DNA of 28,063 nucleotides from JAVBLT01 sp031553315 (lineage in GTDB: Bacteria > Verrucomicrobiota > Kiritimatiellia > RFP12 > DVOR01). The translations under genes and the position numbers were made by a program. How positions within the stretch are numbered: position 1 is the stretch's first letter; the number at the start of each line of letters is the position of its first letter. Of this stretch, positions 7,147 to 15,166 are shown piece after piece. The stretch lies in assembly GCA_031553315.1 (NCBI GenBank), contig JAVBLT010000027.1, positions 1-28,063 of the forward strand, given 5' to 3'. The notes beneath the pieces are model-generated. The model saw only the letters and a list, made by a program, of their open reading frames with translations, had not been told where the DNA came from and searched no databases.

Positions 7147-9516
7147 ATGCCTCCTCCCAAAAAACTCATGCTCAACAAAAAGAAGTCGGTGTGGAGAACC
7201 CGGATTACCGTTGCGTTAATGATTCTTGTCGCTTTAGGCACCGTTTGCCTTATTTTGTATTACATCTTCGCACACCGCACCGTAAGCGGGTCTCTCAACC
7301 GGGCGCGAGCTTCCATGCGCAGCGGAGACATGCATGCCGCCGAATCCGCCATCCGCACGGCCATCGCCAAAGATTCAGCCTCCGAGGAAAGCTTCCGCAT
7401 GCTTGCCAAAGTGCTGCTGGCACAGGGGCGAAACGGTGAAGCCGCCGCGGCGCTGGTCACCGTTTCCCAGCTGAACCCTTTCGACAAAACCATCATCGCC
7501 CAGGCGCTCGCTCTGCTCGAAGCCGGGCATTATGATGCCGACATCATTCTCCTGCTCACCGAAAACGGCTTTCCCAAGAAAGATTTGACCGCCCCCGAGC
7601 AGTCGATGCTCGCCCATGCCTGGATCCGCCTGGAAAACACCGCTTCCGCGGAAGAACTGATCAAAACCCTCCCCGATTCCCGCGAAAAAACCGCGCTCAC
7701 CGCCCGGCTCAAACTCGCCCAAAACACCCCAGCCAAAGAAATGACCCCGCTCATCGAAAGCCTTATTGCCGACCCTGATTATCTTGAGCAAGGGCTTTTT
7801 CTCAAAACAAGGCTTTGCCTCCTGGAAGGCCAAAACGAAGAGGCCAAAGCGGCCTTCAACCGCCTGGGGCAACGCTCCGAGGCCTCCAAGACGGATGAGT
7901 ACCTGTTGCTTCAGGCCATGCTGGCCGTCCGCGAAGAGCGCCTCAACGATGCGGTCGGCTTCTATGAAGAACTGATGAAACGCCAGCCCGGCAACGCCGA
8001 TCTCCGCCTCGATTACGCAGAACTGCTCGCCGCAGCGCCCGCCATCTCCGATCGCCTGGAACGCCTGAACACTCTGCGCGCCGAATTCAACGGCAACGCC
8101 CGCGCCGCGATCCTCGCGTATTACATCGACGCGCTGACGGCTTCCTCCAAGGGCGATTTTGCCGCCGCCGCCGCCGCATTCGGTCAAACCCGCCTCATGG
8201 TCACCCGCCCGGCCGCCATCATGCTGGCCATGAACTGCGCCATCTACAACAACGACTTTTCGCAGATGGAGCTCCTGATCCCGACCGTGGCGGCGCTTCC
8301 GGAAAACCACGTTCTGAGGAAAAACGTCACGGCGAACCTCGAAACCGCGACCGCCCGCCTCATGCAGGCCGGCGATACCGCCAACATGACCCGCGCCGCG
8401 CGCGTGCTGATCACCGTCAGCCCCAACCATGCGATGGCGCTGCGCGCCGTCTTGCGCGATGCCCTCGCCACCGCCAAATGGGATGAAGCCCGCATTCACG
8501 CCGAAAGCCTCCTCCGCACGTATCCCAACGACCCGGAAGCGCTTGAATCGCGCATGGTTGCGCTTTACCGCCAGGGCCGCCCCTCCGAAAGCCTCGCAGC
8601 AGCCGAAGACATCCTGAAAAAGGCGCCCTCCTTCCTTCCCGCGCTGCTTTACAAGGCACGCATTCTCACCACCCAGCAGCGCCGCCCGGCGGAAGCCAAA
8701 GACGCCTGGATGGCGCTCATGGCCCAGCCCGAAGCCCTTGTGCCCGAGTATGCCAATGAATCGGTCATCGCGCTCATCCGCCTCAACCAGACCGCCGCGC
8801 TCGAAACGCTCTGCGCGCTGCTCGAAAAGCAGGAAGCACCCGAGCTCAAGGTCGTGGCCCTGCTCAGCCGAGCTCAAGCCGCGCTCGCCCGAAAAGACCT
8901 GAAAGAAGCTGAAAACACCTTCAGGAAAGCCATTGCCCTGATGCCGGAAAGTCAGGATCTTTACCTGATGCTTGCCCAAAACCTCGCCGATCCCGGCGCC
9001 CGGATCGCCGTGTTGCGCGAAGGCCTTTCCCGCCTGCCCGGAAACGCTCCGCTGACGCTGACGCTCTGCACCCTTCTCCTCAGCTCGAACGACGCCGCTT
9101 CCGTGGAAAGCTGCCTTGCGCTTCTTGATGCCGCCAAAGAAAAGAACGCCGATCTCCCCGGTCTTGCCTTGATGCGTTCCGATGTGCTGGCCGCCCTGAA
9201 ACGCACAGATGAGGCGCTCACCGTGGCGGAAGCGCTCTTCAAAACAATGCCTCAGGTTCCCGCCGTAAACGCCGTGACGGGTATGCGCCGCGTGCAATCC
9301 GGTCACTCCGCCGACGCATTGCCTCTGCTTCGCGTGGCCTATCACCACCGCCCCGAGCTCGCAATCGCCGGTCTGAAAGAGGCCTATCTCACAGCCCTGC
9401 GCACGGTTGCCCGCGAAGGCAAATCCGGCGCCGACACACTCTGGGCCGAAGTGCTTTCGCTCGCCCCCGGCGATGCCGAAGCCGCCGCCGCACTGAACCC
9501 GGGAGGTCAGCCGTGA
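7147..9516 (+). CDS. Membrane-anchored TPR-repeat protein of an exosortase operon
   Basis: 789 residues. A basic N-terminus (MPPPKKLMLNKKKSVWRTR) is followed by one membrane segment at about residues 21-43. The rest is helical and Ala/Leu-rich, with many tetratricopeptide-like repeats (for example ARASMRSGDMHAAESAIRTA, then LLAQGRNGEAAAALVTVSQL). Large TPR proteins of this kind accompany exosortase/PEP-CTERM systems and are thought to act as periplasmic scaffolds in export of surface proteins or exopolysaccharide. The ATG at 7147 has AAAGGA 6-7 bases upstream; a TTG 27 bases earlier is not needed. Its stop overlaps the exosortase GTG by 4 bp, so the two are translationally coupled. Fold is confident; the precise role comes from context. 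Confidence 0.8.
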   Translation: MPPPKKLMLNKKKSVWRTRITVALMILVALGTVCLILYYIFAHRTVSGSLNRARASMRSGDMHAAESAIRTAIAKDSASEESFRMLAKVLLAQGRNGEAAAALVTVSQLNPFDKTIIAQALALLEAGHYDADIILLLTENGFPKKDLTAPEQSMLAHAWIRLENTASAEELIKTLPDSREKTALTARLKLAQNTPAKEMTPLIESLIADPDYLEQGLFLKTRLCLLEGQNEEAKAAFNRLGQRSEASKTDEYLLLQAMLAVREERLNDAVGFYEELMKRQPGNADLRLDYAELLAAAPAISDRLERLNTLRAEFNGNARAAILAYYIDALTASSKGDFAAAAAAFGQTRLMVTRPAAIMLAMNCAIYNNDFSQMELLIPTVAALPENHVLRKNVTANLETATARLMQAGDTANMTRAARVLITVSPNHAMALRAVLRDALATAKWDEARIHAESLLRTYPNDPEALESRMVALYRQGRPSESLAAAEDILKKAPSFLPALLYKARILTTQQRRPAEAKDAWMALMAQPEALVPEYANESVIALIRLNQTAALETLCALLEKQEAPELKVVALLSRAQAALARKDLKEAENTFRKAIALMPESQDLYLMLAQNLADPGARIAVLREGLSRLPGNAPLTLTLCTLLLSSNDAASVESCLALLDAAKEKNADLPGLALMRSDVLAALKRTDEALTVAEALFKTMPQVPAVNAVTGMRRVQSGHSADALPLLRVAYHHRPELAIAGLKEAYLTALRTVAREGKSGADTLWAEVLSLAPGDAEAAAALNPGGQP

Positions 9517-10343
9517 TTGTTTTCCTCTTTGCGGGCGCCGCATTTCTCGGATGCGCGGGGTTTTATCTTTCATTGGCCGGCGAACCCCTGGAGCGCACCG
9601 TTCTCCTGTTGCTGTGGGGCGCGCTCTTCCTGTTGCCGCCCCTTCAGCAGATGCTGCGCGGCCCTGCGGTCTGGCCCTCGCTTGGCCGTTACAACCGCTG
9701 GGCGCGCTATGGCTCATGGCTGATTTTGTTCGCGACCGCCGGCATTTATCTCTTCATCGAACACCCGCCCACATTGCTTCTTCCCACGGCAATCATTGTT
9801 GCCGCCGCATTGTTCACCCTTTCGCCGGCGATGTTTTTCTACCTGATTCCGGCGGCGCTCATTTTCGGCATTCTCATTCCCTCCTCCACGTTTTACAACG
9901 CGGCGCTGAGCTATCCGCTGCGCGTGGTGAGCACGGAGCTTTCGGCGGCCTTGCTCTCGCTCTTCCACATTCCGACTGTGGTCGACGGCACCGTCATTGC
10001 GGTCGGCAGCCGCCATATCGCCGTCACCACGGCCTGCAGCGGCATTGAACAGGTTGAAGGGCTTTTGCTTGGCGCCACGCTGATTGTCGTCGTCACCCAC
10101 CAGAGCAAACGCTACCGTTTTCTTCATTTCTCATTGCTTTTGCCGCTGATTATTCTTTTCAACACCGCCCGCCTGGTCGTCACCATCACAGGTTGGCTGC
10201 GCTGGGGCGATGTGATGCTGGGCGATTTCATGCACCGCACTCTGGGGTGGATCATGCTGATCCTCATCCTGTTCGTTTTCCTCGCGATCGGCGGCCTTTT
10301 CCCCGATGACGACGCCGCAAAAGAAGGGTTGGCCCCCACATGA
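9513..10343 (+). CDS. Exosortase (membrane cysteine transpeptidase)
   Basis: 276 residues with about eight hydrophobic segments. Exosortases cleave and transfer exported proteins at a C-terminal sorting tail (PEP-CTERM or a variant) in the inner membrane. The three catalytic residues of the family are in place: Cys175 in TTACSGIEQ, Arg220 in NTARLVV and His241 in MHRTLGW. Length and spacing are normal for the family. Translation starts at a GTG that overlaps the TPR gene stop (GTGA), with GGGAGG 7 bases upstream. The next gene, an EpsI-type protein, overlaps by 4 bp. The subtype cannot be named by eye, and no protein with a PEP-type tail is encoded in this window. Confidence 0.88.
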   Translation: MIVFLFAGAAFLGCAGFYLSLAGEPLERTVLLLLWGALFLLPPLQQMLRGPAVWPSLGRYNRWARYGSWLILFATAGIYLFIEHPPTLLLPTAIIVAAALFTLSPAMFFYLIPAALIFGILIPSSTFYNAALSYPLRVVSTELSAALLSLFHIPTVVDGTVIAVGSRHIAVTTACSGIEQVEGLLLGATLIVVVTHQSKRYRFLHFSLLLPLIILFNTARLVVTITGWLRWGDVMLGDFMHRTLGWIMLILILFVFLAIGGLFPDDDAAKEGLAPT

Positions 10344-11458
10344 TCAAGCTCCCCTCGAGCATCACGCCGCGCAATCTGATCTGGTATGCGGTCGCAGCGA
10401 TTCCGCTGTTGCTCAAAGCGCCTTTCATGCTCGGGAACTGGCGCCTTTCACCTTCCGACCGCCCCGATATTTTCTTTTGGGCCAGCGCGGCGGCCTTTCT
10501 GTTTTTCAACCGTGAAATCCTGTGGGCCAAACCCCGCGAAACGCTTTCCGGGCGCATCGGCGGTTCATTGCTCCTGCTGGCCGCCGCGGCGGGAATCGCC
10601 CTTTCCCTCTTCAAATCAGTCAACAGCGCCGGAATCCTCGGAGGCATCACGCTTTTGGCGGGCTTTTGGCTCTTCCGCCGGGGCGAACACGCCTTCAGCC
10701 TTGTGCTGCCGGCGTTTGTCATGATGGTTTTCGGCGTGCCTTCCACGACCTATTGGATTGGAGCCTTTTTAGGTTTTTCGCATCATTTGGCCGGTTTTTT
10801 CATCAAGCTGGGGCTCACAGCGCTGATGTTCGCGCTCTGGTATCTGCGCAAATGGCTTTCGCTTCAGACTTCATGCTTTATTTGCGCCGCAGCGGCGACG
10901 GTGCTCGTCTGCCTTGCTTCGGGTTCAATCGCCGCACGCGGAAAGCCGCTCTTTTTGAACCCGGATTTCACCGGCGGAAAGGCATGGGTCTCAAACGACG
11001 TCAGCCCCACGGCCATCCAATCGCGTTACTTTGAAGGCAGCGACGCCGTGATCCTCCGCGTGTTTTACCCCTTCCCCGACGATCAGACCCCGCCCCTGGG
11101 CCTTCTCGCCATTATGCCCGGCGAAAACATCCACGCCATCCACCCAGCCTCATTTTGCGCCCGAAGCGACGGCGACACCCCTCTTTCCGTTCGCCAGCGC
11201 ATGGTGACGATCGGCGGCGAAGATTATCCGGTTGAAGAAGTGGTCATCCGCACCAAGTTCAACAAAAACGTGCTGATGTGGAACTGGTACACCGGCCCCG
11301 ACTTTTCAACCGCCGATTTCAAAACCTTCCGCATCACCTGGAAGCAAAAAGACAAATGGGCGCATTATCAGATCAAAGTGGTGTTCAATGAAGGCGCCGA
11401 CGCTCTCGATTCCGCCCGCAAGCGCCTGACCACGTTCATTGAGCAGGCCGTTAGATAG
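10340..11458 (+). CDS. Exosortase-associated membrane protein with EpsI-like C-terminal domain
   Basis: 372 residues. The N-terminal half holds about five or six membrane segments (to about residue 195). The C-terminal half is a soluble domain with the EpsI pattern: an IHAIHPASFCA segment (conserved His-x-Pro-x-x-Cys type) and a later strand pair with NVLMWNWY, ending near RKRLTTFIEQ. EpsI domains are encoded beside, or fused to, exosortases and are implicated in exopolysaccharide and surface protein export; their biochemical role is not settled. ATG overlaps the exosortase stop (ATGA). Last gene of the operon, followed by a 123-bp convergent gap with a dispersed repeat. The membrane half may itself be a degenerate exosortase-like region, but no ACSG motif is seen. 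Confidence 0.75.
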   Translation: MIKLPSSITPRNLIWYAVAAIPLLLKAPFMLGNWRLSPSDRPDIFFWASAAAFLFFNREILWAKPRETLSGRIGGSLLLLAAAAGIALSLFKSVNSAGILGGITLLAGFWLFRRGEHAFSLVLPAFVMMVFGVPSTTYWIGAFLGFSHHLAGFFIKLGLTALMFALWYLRKWLSLQTSCFICAAAATVLVCLASGSIAARGKPLFLNPDFTGGKAWVSNDVSPTAIQSRYFEGSDAVILRVFYPFPDDQTPPLGLLAIMPGENIHAIHPASFCARSDGDTPLSVRQRMVTIGGEDYPVEEVVIRTKFNKNVLMWNWYTGPDFSTADFKTFRITWKQKDKWAHYQIKVVFNEGADALDSARKRLTTFIEQAVR

Positions 11459-11480
11459 AGCAGGTTTAAATTGAAACTTC

Positions 11481-11562
11481 GTGATTTTTGAAATTGATTT
11501 TGATTTTTGACGAATCCTTGAACGCGAGCCGTAGCAGCGTTACGGCGACCTGAAAGGATGAA
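11481..11562 (+). repeat. Dispersed hairpin repeat, copy A
   Basis: Lies in the 123-bp gap between the convergent genes for the EpsI-like protein and BioC. Its core is gccgtagcagcgttacggc at 11528-11546, an 8-bp stem with a 3-nt loop and one G-T pair. The core is flanked by GTGATTTTTGA on the left and CTGAAAGGATGAA on the right. The same elements in the same order occur in reverse orientation at 27971-28038. This copy carries an extra 14-15 bp in its T-rich left arm. The hairpin has no following T-run, so it does not look like a standard terminator. Confidence 0.65.
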
Positions 11563-11581
11563 AGGCCTGATTTTGTGAAAG

Positions 11582-12307
11582 TCATCCGAAACGGCCAACG
11601 AGGTAGATGGGCGCGTAGGTGAGGCGGACGCCGCCGGAAACGGAGAAATGTGCCTGATAATCGCGGCACAGGGCGCGGAGGCGAGCGGGCTGCCATCCCG
11701 ATTCAGAGAGGCCATTGACCCCGGTTTCGCGCAGGTGGCGAAGCACGGCGGGAGGATCGGGGAAGGTCAGCGCAATCGCATCGCTTTCCAATGCGAGGAG
11801 ACTAAAAAAGGGTTCGGTCATCACCCGCAAGGAGTGAAGGGAAGGCGTTTGAAGCCCATTGCCGGTGAGGGAGTGGAGCTCGGGAAGATTATCAGGCGCA
11901 AAGGTGGAAACCGCAAGAATGCCGCCGGGTTTCAGCAGAGCCGCGGCGCGGCGAATAAAGGCTGAAGGGTCGCGGAACCATTGCATCGCGGAGGCGGAGA
12001 AGACGGCGTCGAGCTTGTTTGGGAATTCCAGCGACTCGGCATCGCCGGGAATAAACACGGAGTCGGCCGGGCAGGCGGCACCCATATCCGCGCACAAATC
12101 ATTGATGAAAAATTCGGTCGGCGCAAAGGTTTCCTCAATGCGGCGCGTGAGCAAGCCCGTGCCGCAGCCGATTTCAAGCACGCGCCGGTAACGGCCGCGC
12201 GGCACGAGGCTCATCAGGCGCTCGACGATGACGCGCTGGGCGAGGGCCTCCCGTTCGTAGCTTTGGGCGGCGCGGGCAAAGGCGGCGGCGATGCGGTCCT
12301 TATCCAT
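11582..12307 (-). CDS. bioC: Malonyl-ACP O-methyltransferase BioC
   Basis: 241 residues, SAM-dependent class I methyltransferase. The family member methylates the free carboxyl of malonyl-ACP so that fatty acid synthesis can build the pimeloyl chain of biotin. It opens with the BioC-type N-terminus (IAAAFARAAQSYEREA), then motif I LEIGCGTGLL at 44-53 and an AMQWFRDP segment at about 130, as in BioC. The ATG overlaps the bioG stop by 8 bp, and it is the last gene of the biotin operon. The N-terminal motif and the bioG neighbour distinguish it from the many other small methyltransferases. The stop lies next to the copy A hairpin repeat; no intrinsic terminator is obvious. Confidence 0.87.
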   Translation of the reverse strand: MDKDRIAAAFARAAQSYEREALAQRVIVERLMSLVPRGRYRRVLEIGCGTGLLTRRIEETFAPTEFFINDLCADMGAACPADSVFIPGDAESLEFPNKLDAVFSASAMQWFRDPSAFIRRAAALLKPGGILAVSTFAPDNLPELHSLTGNGLQTPSLHSLRVMTEPFFSLLALESDAIALTFPDPPAVLRHLRETGVNGLSESGWQPARLRALCRDYQAHFSVSGGVRLTYAPIYLVGRFG

Positions 12308-12938
12308 AAAGTTCCTTCAGGAGAGCGGGCGAATAATGCGGTTCGCCGGGGAAAAGAGTATGCGGTGTGTGTTCCCACGCGCGAAGCTGCGCGGCGGCGG
12401 GAAAGATGCGGTCGTCGCCGCCAATCAGCGCATGCGACCACGAAAAAGGCTTCGGCGGAACCGAGCAAGCCGTACCAATCGCGGCGAGCTCCTCGCGCAA
12501 ATCATCAACCGAACGGTTGGGGCGGTGCTCCAAAAAGTATTGCAGGTTGGCTGAGCCGCACATGCGCCGGTAAAACTTCAGGAGAGCCGGTTCGCTCAGG
12601 TTGGCGAGCGTGGCTTCAAAGACGGCGACCGGGATTCCCGTTTCATTATCGACCGGCGTGGGGGTGCCGTTGAATGCCACCGCCGATTCAAAGGCCAGAT
12701 TCCCCAAAACCTGATTCGCCGCCCATACCCCCATCGACCACGCCGCCAACCGAAGCCGGGGATAAGGCGCGAGCAACGAAAAATTAAAATCCAACGAGCG
12801 GTAATCCCACACCATCAACAAATCACCTTCAGAGGGAAGCAATCCGTCAAACGGTTTTGAATCGATCCCCCAACCGAGAAAAAAAACGGTGAGCGCATCA
12901 CACGTTGATGTTCCGCGAACAACGAGTTTATGGAGCAT
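12300..12938 (-). CDS. bioG: Pimeloyl-ACP methyl ester esterase BioG (DUF452-type)
   Basis: 212 residues, alpha/beta-hydrolase. BioG removes the methyl group put on by BioC, releasing pimeloyl-ACP for BioF; it is one of several unrelated replacements for BioH. The N-terminal FFLGWGIDSKPF and VWDYRSLDF segments are characteristic. The nucleophile is Ser68 in AWSMGVWA; candidate acid and base are Asp175 or Asp176 in GGDDRIFP and the His at about 201 in PGEPHY. The ATG at 12938 is used: an AGGAGG lies just before it and the BioG fold starts directly. Upstream in-frame codons belong to the preceding gene, which this one overlaps by 11 bp. Bracketed by bioF-side genes and bioC. Confidence 0.85.
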   Translation of the reverse strand: MLHKLVVRGTSTCDALTVFFLGWGIDSKPFDGLLPSEGDLLMVWDYRSLDFNFSLLAPYPRLRLAAWSMGVWAANQVLGNLAFESAVAFNGTPTPVDNETGIPVAVFEATLANLSEPALLKFYRRMCGSANLQYFLEHRPNRSVDDLREELAAIGTACSVPPKPFSWSHALIGGDDRIFPAAAQLRAWEHTPHTLFPGEPHYSPALLKELYG

Positions 12939-14055
12939 CTTCTTCCTCCTCTTCGTATTCGATAAACACCGATTTGCGGTCGGGCGAAACAATCCGGAAA
13001 AACGCACGGTCACGGCGAATATCAGCCGTGATGCGGGGTTCGCCTTTATAGTCAATCAAAGTAAACGGCTGGCCTTTGGAATAATGAACCGGCAAGGCGC
13101 GGAGGAGCCCATCGGCGACGAGTTCATCAAACGAGGCGGGGGGGCGACCGTGGCGGCGGTAAAAAATCTGCCCGGCAAGGCCGAGGCGGCACAGGTTGAT
13201 GGTATCACGCAGTGTATCGCCTGCATTTGAAACAGCTGGTTCAAGGGCGGAGAGGAAGGCGCGGCCTGCGAAGTTGTATTGAAAGGCATGTTTGGGCGGA
13301 TACAACTCGTCAACCTCGGGGCGTGTTGCGATGGGAAAGGCCATCGCGTGGAGCGAGGCTTCCATGTAGCGCAAGTAAAGGGCCTGAGTCGCGATACGGG
13401 AATAGAGGAGGCGCGATTTCCGGGGAAGGTTCCGTTCAAAATCATCAAGCAGCAAAAGAAAGAAACACGAGTATTCCCCGGCGACGGCTGTCTCGGAACG
13501 TTGATTCAGCACCTCATCCGAGGGAAGGGCGCGCAGGATGTTTTCAAGTGTTTCACCTGTGGTTTCGGGGAACGCGGAAAGGTTGCCCCGCATCTGAACC
13601 AACGATTGCAACCAGGCGTTTTGCACGAGAAGCGTCATCATGGAATTAGGGGGAGGAAGCGCATCGAAAGCGGCTTGAAAGTCATTCAACGCCGACACAA
13701 AGGCGTCGCGTTTACCGGCCTTCAGCGCATCGTTCAACGGCTCAAGCAAGGTACGGTAAGCACGAAGTAAAAATGTAATGTGAAATTGGCAAAACGGGTC
13801 TTCGGCATCGGCCTTCGGCACATAGGCCTTAAAACGTTTTACCGCATCGGAAGCGAGGGCGCGCAGTTCGAGGGCGTTGGCCTTGGCTTCAAAGCGCCTG
13901 GTAAAAAGCCGCTCGGCTGCTTCAAAGCCATTTGGGTCGGCGGGGGTCGCAACAGCCACGCGGTAAACGGGTTCGAGCTCGGCGACAGTGGCGCGGTCGG
14001 CGGCATCGGCGGAGAAAAAGAGGGAGGCAAGAGCGAGAACCAGATCAAGAAACAT
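12928..14055 (-). CDS. Exported protein of unknown function inside the biotin operon
   Basis: 375 residues, not recognised as a biotin enzyme. A short hydrophobic N-terminus (MFLDLVLALASLFFSADA) looks like a signal peptide. The body is largely helical. The segment at about 290-340 (LCRLGLAGQIFYRRHGRPPA, then SFDELVADGLLRALPVHY) resembles a C-terminal domain seen in many exported planctomycete/verrucomicrobial proteins that share features with type II secretion pseudopilins. The C-terminus is acidic (EYEEEEEDAP). There is no P-loop, so it is not a disguised BioD. It has a strong AAGGAGG site inside the end of bioF (11-bp overlap) and overlaps bioG by 11 bp, so it is firmly embedded in the operon. 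Why an exported protein sits here is unclear. Confidence 0.7.
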   Translation of the reverse strand: MFLDLVLALASLFFSADAADRATVAELEPVYRVAVATPADPNGFEAAERLFTRRFEAKANALELRALASDAVKRFKAYVPKADAEDPFCQFHITFLLRAYRTLLEPLNDALKAGKRDAFVSALNDFQAAFDALPPPNSMMTLLVQNAWLQSLVQMRGNLSAFPETTGETLENILRALPSDEVLNQRSETAVAGEYSCFFLLLLDDFERNLPRKSRLLYSRIATQALYLRYMEASLHAMAFPIATRPEVDELYPPKHAFQYNFAGRAFLSALEPAVSNAGDTLRDTINLCRLGLAGQIFYRRHGRPPASFDELVADGLLRALPVHYSKGQPFTLIDYKGEPRITADIRRDRAFFRIVSPDRKSVFIEYEEEEEDAP

Positions 14056-15166
14056 GAGAGACCTCCTTGCCGATCACGGCGATGAGGCGATCGAGGGTTT
14101 CGGTTGCGAGGTCGGCGGTGAGGGAGAAGCGGAGGCGCGAGGTACCTTCGGGAACGGTGGGCGGGCGCACGGGGAGCACATAGAAACCGTGCCGGCGGAT
14201 AGCGGCTGCGCGGGCGGAGGCTTCGGCGCTGGCGCCAATGAGGAGGGGAATAATTTGGGTATCGGAGGGGGAGCCGATGGCGGTTGAAAATTGTTTGGAG
14301 AGGGCGGCGAGGCGGGTACGGCGGTCGGCGAATTGGGGGAGGCGGCGGATGATGAAGGCCGTCCAGAGGAGATTGAGTGGCGGCAGGGCAGTGGTAAAGA
14401 TGAAGGGGCGCACAGTGTTGATGAGGTAATCGCGGATGATGCGGCGACAAATCACATAGGCGCCTTCGGAGGCGAGGGCTTTACCGCAGGTACCGATGAG
14501 AAAGTCGATTTCGTCCATCACGCCGGCTTCTTCGGCGCACCCGAGGCCGCGCTCGCCGCGCACGCCCACGCCGTGGGCCTCATCGAGGTAAATCATAAGG
14601 TTGGGATAGCGGCGCTTGAGGGCTGCGAGGGCGGGGAGGTCGGCGCGGTCGCCATCCATGCTGAAAATGCTTTCCGTGACCACAATGACGGTTTCATACG
14701 CGGCGGCGTGCTCGGCGAGGAGGCGCTCGAGGTGGTCGAGGTCGTTGTGGCGGTAGCGGAGGTGCCTGGCGGAGGAGAGGCGGATGCCGTCGATCAGGCT
14801 GGCGTGAACGAGGCGGTCGGCGAGGATGAGGGTGCGGGCGTCGGCGAGGGCGGGGAGGATGCCGGTGTTGGCGTGGTAGCCGCTGTTGAAGACGAGGGCC
14901 GCTTCTGCGCGGTGCGTTTCGGCGAGGAGCGCTTCGAGGGCGCGGCAGGCTTCAGTGTTGCCGGAGAGGAGGCGCGAGGAGGACGACGACATCGGCACGC
15001 CGGGGGGCAGCGTGGCGAAAAATTCGTCGCGCAGAGCCGCATCGGCGGCGAGGCCGAGGTAGTCGTTGGAGGAGAGGTTGACCATGCCGGGCGGAATCTC
15101 GGGCAGCCGCCGGAGATTGCCCTGGGCTTCAAGAACGGCAAGCTGGGCTTCAAGGCGTTTGAGCAT
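14045..15166 (-). CDS. bioF: 8-amino-7-oxononanoate synthase
   Basis: 373 residues, PLP-dependent alpha-oxoamine synthase that condenses pimeloyl-ACP (or CoA) with L-alanine. Visible features: NLSSNDYLGLA (30-40), SSSRLLSGN (62-70), a LVFNSGYHANTG strand (91-102), the PLP-binding Asp195 in IYLDEAHGVG, and the Schiff-base Lys229 in GTCGKALASEGA. Length is normal for the family (about 380). The start overlaps the end of bioA by 17 bp. Its context with bioA, bioB, bioC and bioG separates it from 2-amino-3-oxobutyrate CoA ligase and serine palmitoyltransferase, which share the fold. Confidence 0.93.
   Translation of the reverse strand: MLKRLEAQLAVLEAQGNLRRLPEIPPGMVNLSSNDYLGLAADAALRDEFFATLPPGVPMSSSSSRLLSGNTEACRALEALLAETHRAEAALVFNSGYHANTGILPALADARTLILADRLVHASLIDGIRLSSARHLRYRHNDLDHLERLLAEHAAAYETVIVVTESIFSMDGDRADLPALAALKRRYPNLMIYLDEAHGVGVRGERGLGCAEEAGVMDEIDFLIGTCGKALASEGAYVICRRIIRDYLINTVRPFIFTTALPPLNLLWTAFIIRRLPQFADRRTRLAALSKQFSTAIGSPSDTQIIPLLIGASAEASARAAAIRRHGFYVLPVRPPTVPEGTSRLRFSLTADLATETLDRLIAVIGKEVSHVS

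Noticed and set aside
7375..9717. A 780-codon open frame on the minus strand opposite the TPR gene
   Set aside because: Long antisense frames are common in GC-rich genes. It has no ribosome binding site or recognisable domain, while the plus-strand TPR gene has a signal-anchor, repeats and operon coupling.
11528..11546. Hairpin between the EpsI-like gene and bioC as a plain terminator
   Set aside because: Neither strand has a T-run after the stem, and the same hairpin recurs elsewhere with conserved flanks, so it is better treated as part of a dispersed repeat.
12928..14055. Unknown biotin-operon gene as a replacement for bioD
   Set aside because: It has a signal peptide and no P-loop or other nucleotide-binding motif, unlike dethiobiotin synthetase.
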